Source: an uncultured Eubacteriaceae bacterium
GTDB taxonomy: Bacteria > Bacillota > Clostridia > Eubacteriales > Eubacteriaceae
Direction of reading: 5' to 3'
Assembly: GCA_947630385.1 (NCBI GenBank)
Contig: CANRHG010000026.1
Span: 1-15,878, forward strand
DNA length: 15,878 bases
Below, piece after piece: positions 12,638 through 15,878 of this stretch. Under the pieces are notes generated by a model, which worked only from the letters and a program-made list of their open reading frames with translations, was not told where the DNA came from and ran no database searches. How positions within the stretch are numbered: the stretch's first letter is position 1; each line of letters starts with the position of its first letter. Made by a program: the position numbers and the translations under genes.

Positions 12638-13828
12638 ATGGCAGGACTAAACCAAACCCCGGCGGGGGAACGTACCCACATCGCTTTTTTCGGTAAGCGA
12701 AACGTCGGAAAATCGTCCCTGGTCAACGCCTTTACCGGGCAGGACCTGGCGATCGTCTCGGACGTCAAGGGCACCACGACCGATCCCGTCTATAAATCCA
12801 TGGAACTGCTCCCACTCGGTCCGGTCGAGATCATCGATACGCCCGGTATCGACGACGTCGGAAAACTCGGAGCGCTTCGCGTCAAAAAGACCAGGCAGGT
12901 CCTAAACAAGACGGACCTCGCGGTCGTAGTGGTCGACGCCCAAGACGGGCTCGCCCCGACGGATAGAGAGATCCTTGACTTAATTAAGGAAAAAAAGATC
13001 CCGTGCGTGATCGCGCACAACAAGAGCGATCTTTTGGGGGACTTCCCAAAAACCCAAACGACCGGGGACGGGACCGAGATCTACGTCTCGGCTAAAGATA
13101 AAAAGAATATTACCGAGCTCAAGGAGCTTTGCGCAAAACTTGCAAGGGAAGTCCTAAGCGAGCGGCGTCTCATCTCGGATCTGATAAGTCCGCTCGATAC
13201 GGTCCTTCTCGTGATCCCGATCGACAAAGCCGCTCCAAAGGGAAGGCTCATCCTCCCCCAACAGCAGGTGATAAGGGACATCTTAGAAGCGGGGGCAAAC
13301 GCCCTGGTGTGTAGAGACACGGAACTTGAAGAAACGCTTAAAAAAATTACGCCCGTACTCGTCGTGACGGACTCCCAGGTCTTTGGGAAAGTGGCCGAGA
13401 TCGTACCAGAGAGTGTCCCACTGACCTCCTTTTCGATTCTTATGGCCCGCTACAAAGGCGATCTTGATACCCAACTTAAGGGAGTCGACGCGCTAAGGAA
13501 CCTACCGGAAAACCCGAAGATTCTAATCGCCGAAGGCTGCACTCACCACAGGCAGTGCGAGGACATCGGTACGGTCAAGATCCCGCGCTGGATCGAAGAA
13601 AGAACCGGTAAAAAGCCCGACTATACCTTCACGGCCGGGACGGAATATCCGGAAGATCTTAGCCCGTTCGATTTGATCATCCACTGTGGCGCGTGCATGT
13701 TACGGGACAAGGAAGTCGCCCACCGCATCGCGCAGGCCAAAAAGCAGGGCACGCCGATCACGAACTACGGGATGTTCATCGCCGACCAAAATAAGATACT
13801 GGATCGGGCCCTAAAACCACTGAAGTGA
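12638..13828 (+). CDS. hydF: [FeFe]-hydrogenase maturase GTPase HydF
   Basis: HydF is the GTPase scaffold that carries the assembled diiron subcluster and hands it to the hydrogenase apoenzyme. The N-terminal GTPase shows the P-loop GKRNVGKSS (19-27), DTPG (67-70) and NKSD (128-131). A dimerisation domain follows. The C-terminal domain carries the cluster ligands in the CXHX45HCX2C pattern: Cys301 and His303 (GCTHH), His349, Cys350 and Cys353 (HCGAC). Length (396) is normal. Its ATG lies two bases after the hydG stop with no strong ribosome site of its own, implying coupled translation. The TGA stop overlaps the GTG start of the next gene. Confidence 0.95.
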   Translation: MAGLNQTPAGERTHIAFFGKRNVGKSSLVNAFTGQDLAIVSDVKGTTTDPVYKSMELLPLGPVEIIDTPGIDDVGKLGALRVKKTRQVLNKTDLAVVVVDAQDGLAPTDREILDLIKEKKIPCVIAHNKSDLLGDFPKTQTTGDGTEIYVSAKDKKNITELKELCAKLAREVLSERRLISDLISPLDTVLLVIPIDKAAPKGRLILPQQQVIRDILEAGANALVCRDTELEETLKKITPVLVVTDSQVFGKVAEIVPESVPLTSFSILMARYKGDLDTQLKGVDALRNLPENPKILIAEGCTHHRQCEDIGTVKIPRWIEERTGKKPDYTFTAGTEYPEDLSPFDLIIHCGACMLRDKEVAHRIAQAKKQGTPITNYGMFIADQNKILDRALKPLK

Positions 13829-14082
13829 AAATAGTAAAATGCCCAAGTACGCTCTTCGTCAGTGATCTGGCCCGAAGCCAGCGTTTTTACGAAGATCTTG
13901 GCGTGGAGTTAAATCTGGTAGCCGCCAGTCCCTGGATCGTCTACGTCCACCAACAGGACATGCGTATCTCGGGTCGAAAGCCCTGGATCGTGCTGGAGGA
14001 TAAGATAGATAAGCCTTACGATCTGATCGATCCGGACAGCTACCTCATTCATGTGAAAAAAGCCGATGAGACTGATAATTGA
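13825..14082 (+). CDS. Short VOC/glyoxalase-like protein, half-size
   Basis: An 85-residue protein that starts at GTG, overlapping the hydF stop by four bases (GTGA). Residues 8-30 (TLFVSDLARSQRFYEDLG) match the opening strand and helix of a vicinal-oxygen-chelate (glyoxalase/bleomycin-resistance) module, and the rest alternates strand-like segments. VOC proteins normally hold two such modules in 110-140 residues; here only one is present, and no clear metal-binding His/Glu set can be named. The gene ends 17 bases inside the next one. It may work as a dimer of single modules, or be a non-catalytic binding protein. Its place in the hydG-hydF operon is the only clue to function. No frameshifted continuation is possible without overrunning the next gene. 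Confidence 0.6.
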   Translation: MKIVKCPSTLFVSDLARSQRFYEDLGVELNLVAASPWIVYVHQQDMRISGRKPWIVLEDKIDKPYDLIDPDSYLIHVKKADETDN

Positions 14083-14509
14083 CGCTTACTCCGTTCCCGG
14101 ACGGATCGTAGAACTGTGTGAGCAGGCGGGGGAAAGCTTACAAATAGAAAGTTTGATCTTAAGAGAGCGGGAAAACGACCTGTACAAACTGGCCAGTGAG
14201 GATTTCGATACGGAGCTTGAGAGAAACAGGGACCTTACGGCGCTCACCGAAGAACTCTGGCCACAGGACATCTTAATTACCCAGGACCTGGATCTGGCCT
14301 TACTGGCACTGCCCCTTACGACGGCCGTGCTCGACGCTTCGGGGAAAGTCTATACCGAAAAGGCATTAAACCTCGAAAAGATCGACGACGAGCTGGCCCG
14401 CCTTCAGGGAGTCTACAGCGAGCGCGTAAGAAAAATCGCAAAGCGCGACGAGGCCGAAGACGACGCGTTCGTTACGACCTTGATTACGTTTTTGGAAAAT
14501 ATCGAATAA
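14066..14509 (+). CDS. DUF188 / YaiI-YqxD family protein (UPF0178)
   Basis: A 147-residue protein of the UPF0178 family, whose function is unknown; some suggest a PIN-like nuclease fold. The family hallmarks are the opening strand LIIDA (3-7) and the central QDILITQDLDLALLAL (67-82), followed by SGKVYTEK (92-99), equal to the family's GDIVITQD.LA and G..YT.. blocks. The usual opening IDADACP is changed to IDAYSVP, so the second Asp and the Cys are lost. The C-terminal tail is acidic. It overlaps the VOC-like gene by 17 bases and is the last gene of the hyd operon, ending at a strong terminator. No good ribosome site precedes ATG 14066, which fits coupling. Confidence 0.75.
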   Translation: MRLIIDAYSVPGRIVELCEQAGESLQIESLILRERENDLYKLASEDFDTELERNRDLTALTEELWPQDILITQDLDLALLALPLTTAVLDASGKVYTEKALNLEKIDDELARLQGVYSERVRKIAKRDEAEDDAFVTTLITFLENIE

Positions 14510-14538
14510 AAAAGCACTGCCCTAGGCAGTGCTTTTTT
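14508..14538. terminator. Bidirectional terminator
   Basis: GCACTGCC/GGCAGTGC (14514-14521 with 14525-14532) is flanked by six A on one side and six T on the other. It ends the hyd operon on the plus strand and the thioredoxin operon on the minus strand. Confidence 0.9.
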
Positions 14539-14539
14539 A

Positions 14540-14863
14540 TTAACCTTGTGCGTAGTAATCGAGTTTTTCTTTTAGTACGTTTTCCGGCTGCAGGCCGAGG
14601 ATCGTTTCCACGACTTCGCCGTCTTTAAAGATCTTCATCGTCGGTACGCTCATGACGCGGTACTGACGGGCGATATCGGGATACTGGTCGATGTCGAGTT
14701 TGTAAATCGGGATCTTTCCTTCAAATTCCGGAGCCAGTTTTTCGAGTACCGGCGCTAACATTTTACACGGACCACACCACGTCGCAAAAAAGTCGACCAA
14801 AACCGTACCTTTATCGTCTAAAACATCCTTCTTGAATTCTTCTGCGTTTAATTCTTTAGCCAT
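14540..14863 (-). CDS. trxA: Thioredoxin
   Basis: A standard 107-residue cytosolic thioredoxin. The redox motif is WCGPC (Cys30, Cys33), preceded by VLVDFFATW; the cis-proline loop is SVPTMKIF, and the C-terminal half has the usual DIDQYPDIARQYRV region. It reduces protein disulfides using thioredoxin reductase, which is not in the window. The ATG at 14863 follows a strong AAAGGAGG at five to six bases, located inside the 3' end of the upstream flavoprotein gene, so the two are co-transcribed and overlap by eight bases. It ends at a bidirectional terminator. Confidence 0.95.
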   Translation of the reverse strand: MAKELNAEEFKKDVLDDKGTVLVDFFATWCGPCKMLAPVLEKLAPEFEGKIPIYKLDIDQYPDIARQYRVMSVPTMKIFKDGEVVETILGLQPENVLKEKLDYYAQG

Positions 14864-15425
14864 TTCGTTCCTCCTTTGGCTTTTTAGCTATATCGTCGAT
14901 ATCCTTTTTTATTCGGGCTTTTAAGTCGTGGTCTTCTAGAAAGTCCACGCGGTCGGTACTTGTCACTTCAATGAGATCTTTTAAGCTCGCGCGTAAGTCC
15001 GGAAGCAGTACCTTGTAGCTCTGGTAAAAGGCCTCAAACTGTCCCGGATAACTTGGCGCGCCACCGATGTGGATCGCCAAAAAATCTTTTTTCTTTACCT
15101 GGCTTTTGTCTTTTAGGTTAAAAAACAGCTGACAGCGGTCGATGACCCGTTTCAAAGTGGCTGGAATGTTGGAAAAATAAACCGGTGAGATAAAGATCAA
15201 AAAATCGGAAGTATAGAAACGTTCGTATAACTCCTGCATTTGATCTTCAAGGATACACTGGCCCTGGTGAGGCAGACAGTATTCGCACCCCAGACAATCC
15301 CCGATGAGATAACCGGAAAGATCGTACAGGGCTTTATCTCCCTCGAGTTGGTCGTAGACCCATTTTCCTAACTTGTAACAGCGGCTCTGGGGATGGCCCG
15401 AACCGATGAGGATCGTGCTCTTCAT
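14856..15425 (-). CDS. Iron-sulfur flavoprotein-like NAD(P)H oxidoreductase
   Basis: A 189-residue protein of the flavodoxin-like FMN reductase family. Residues 4-17 (ILIGSGHPQSRCYK) form the phosphate-binding strand and loop, and FISPVYFSNIPATLKRVIDR (77-96) is the typical flavin-site block. A compact cysteine cluster CX2CX2CX6C (Cys44, 47, 50, 57) matches the CX2CX2CX4-7C motif that binds a 4Fe-4S cluster in iron-sulfur flavoproteins (Isf) of methanogens and clostridia, which reduce oxygen, peroxide or other acceptors. It overlaps trxA, suggesting a joint redox or oxygen-defence role. The C-terminal 20 residues are very charged. The start ATG 15425 has only a weak ribosome site (AAAAGAT), and a TATACA lies just upstream, so the leader may be very short. 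Confidence 0.78.
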   Translation of the reverse strand: MKSTILIGSGHPQSRCYKLGKWVYDQLEGDKALYDLSGYLIGDCLGCEYCLPHQGQCILEDQMQELYERFYTSDFLIFISPVYFSNIPATLKRVIDRCQLFFNLKDKSQVKKKDFLAIHIGGAPSYPGQFEAFYQSYKVLLPDLRASLKDLIEVTSTDRVDFLEDHDLKARIKKDIDDIAKKPKEERNG

Positions 15426-15484
15426 ATATCTTTTGTATACCCAAGAATTTTTTTGAGCTCTCAGACAATTTCAGAAACGGGCAA

Positions 15485-15507
15485 TAAAAAATCCCCGCAG
15501 TGCGGGG
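15485..15507 (-). terminator. Terminator after the RicT-like gene
   Basis: CCCCGC/GCGGGG (15493-15498 with 15502-15507, loop three) is followed by AUUUUUU on the minus strand, 21 bases past the stop codon. Confidence 0.85.
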
Positions 15508-15527
15508 CGTACATTTTCCGAGTTATT

Positions 15528-15878
15528 CTACGATCGTTTTGCGTTTCTTTGATACTTCTTCTTGCGTTTATTCTTAGCCGAAGTCTTGGGCCGATTTTTC
15601 CGCTTGGGCTTAGACTTAGGCTTATTCTTCTTGGGAGGTTTCTTACTCGTTCGCTCTTGAAAACTCTTGTTGATCGAAGACGCGATCGACTGGGCCTCGT
15701 CGGAAATCCCCGGAAAACTGGGCTTGCGCTCCTTGCGGACTTCCGGTTCCTTTTTGGCCTTTTCCAATTCCTCCAGACTGAACGATTTGATCTCCACTTC
15801 ATCTTTATCGTTGATGAGCTTGACGAGTACGGTCTCTTCGAGCGTTCTTAGCTTAAAGACCGTGCCCTTTCCCATCGG
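15528..15878 (-). CDS. PSP1-domain (RicT/YaaT-like) protein, C-terminal part
   Basis: Only the last 117 codons or so are in the window; the frame is open through the edge (Pro-Met-Gly-Lys-Gly), so the ATG at 15875 is probably internal. The segment PMGKGTVFKLRTLEETVLVKL followed by a strand and FSLEELE resembles the end of PSP1-domain proteins such as RicT, where a GkG.V...nvLk.tV.V.l block follows the core. RicT is part of the Fe-S-containing Y-complex that helps RNase Y process mRNA in Bacillus. The last 40 residues are extremely basic, rich in Lys-Pro and Lys-Arg repeats (KKPPKKNKPKSKPKRKNRP), suggesting nucleic-acid contact. The identification is from a short segment and is tentative. A terminator follows. 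Confidence 0.55.
   Translation of the reverse strand, partial: PMGKGTVFKLRTLEETVLVKLINDKDEVEIKSFSLEELEKAKKEPEVRKERKPSFPGISDEAQSIASSINKSFQERTSKKPPKKNKPKSKPKRKNRPKTSAKNKRKKKYQRNAKRS

Overview
The window looks like the chromosome of an anaerobic, low-to-mid-GC Bacillota (Clostridia or Tissierellia-like). The reasons are the [FeFe]-hydrogenase maturases HydG and HydF, strong AAGGAGG-type ribosome binding sites, simple U-tract terminators, a RicT/PSP1-type protein, an iron-sulfur flavoprotein next to thioredoxin, and fermentative alcohol and aldehyde dehydrogenases. No species can be named from the sequence alone. TGA is used as an ordinary stop.

Region 1 (about 1-3200) is very AT-rich and gene-poor and reads as accessory DNA. 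It holds a decayed, transposase-like frame at the left edge, a possible small RNA unit on the minus strand, a compact type I toxin-antitoxin locus (membrane peptide gene at 1230-1427 with a convergent antisense RNA), a second, toxin-less copy of the antisense module just beside it, an HrgA-family HARE-HTH protein with a possible nuclease signature, and a 55-aa protein gene with its own promoter and terminator.

Region 2 (3195-7020) is housekeeping-like: metA (methionine synthesis, with the acetyl-CoA type Glu111) converges on a 5-methylthioribose kinase-like gene, behind which lies an aldehyde dehydrogenase.

Region 3 (7021-9774) is mobile and defensive: an IS200/IS605-type element with intact tnpB but a tnpA carrying two stop codons sits exactly between the aldehyde dehydrogenase start codon and an RnlB-like antitoxin gene. 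The antitoxin overlaps a short HEPN RNase gene matching only the catalytic end of RnlA, and that gene begins 3 bases after the U-tract of the upstream alcohol dehydrogenase terminator.

Region 4 (9812-15878): an iron-type alcohol dehydrogenase diverges from a tight hydG-hydF-(half VOC)-(DUF188) operon. This ends at a bidirectional terminator shared with a convergent iron-sulfur flavoprotein-thioredoxin operon. The right edge holds the C-terminal part of a PSP1/RicT-like protein with a very lysine-rich tail.

The parts most worth following up are the tandem type I antitoxin locus (1028-1427), the apparently beheaded RnlA with an intact RnlB, and the IS insertion that separates a ribosome binding site from its start codon.
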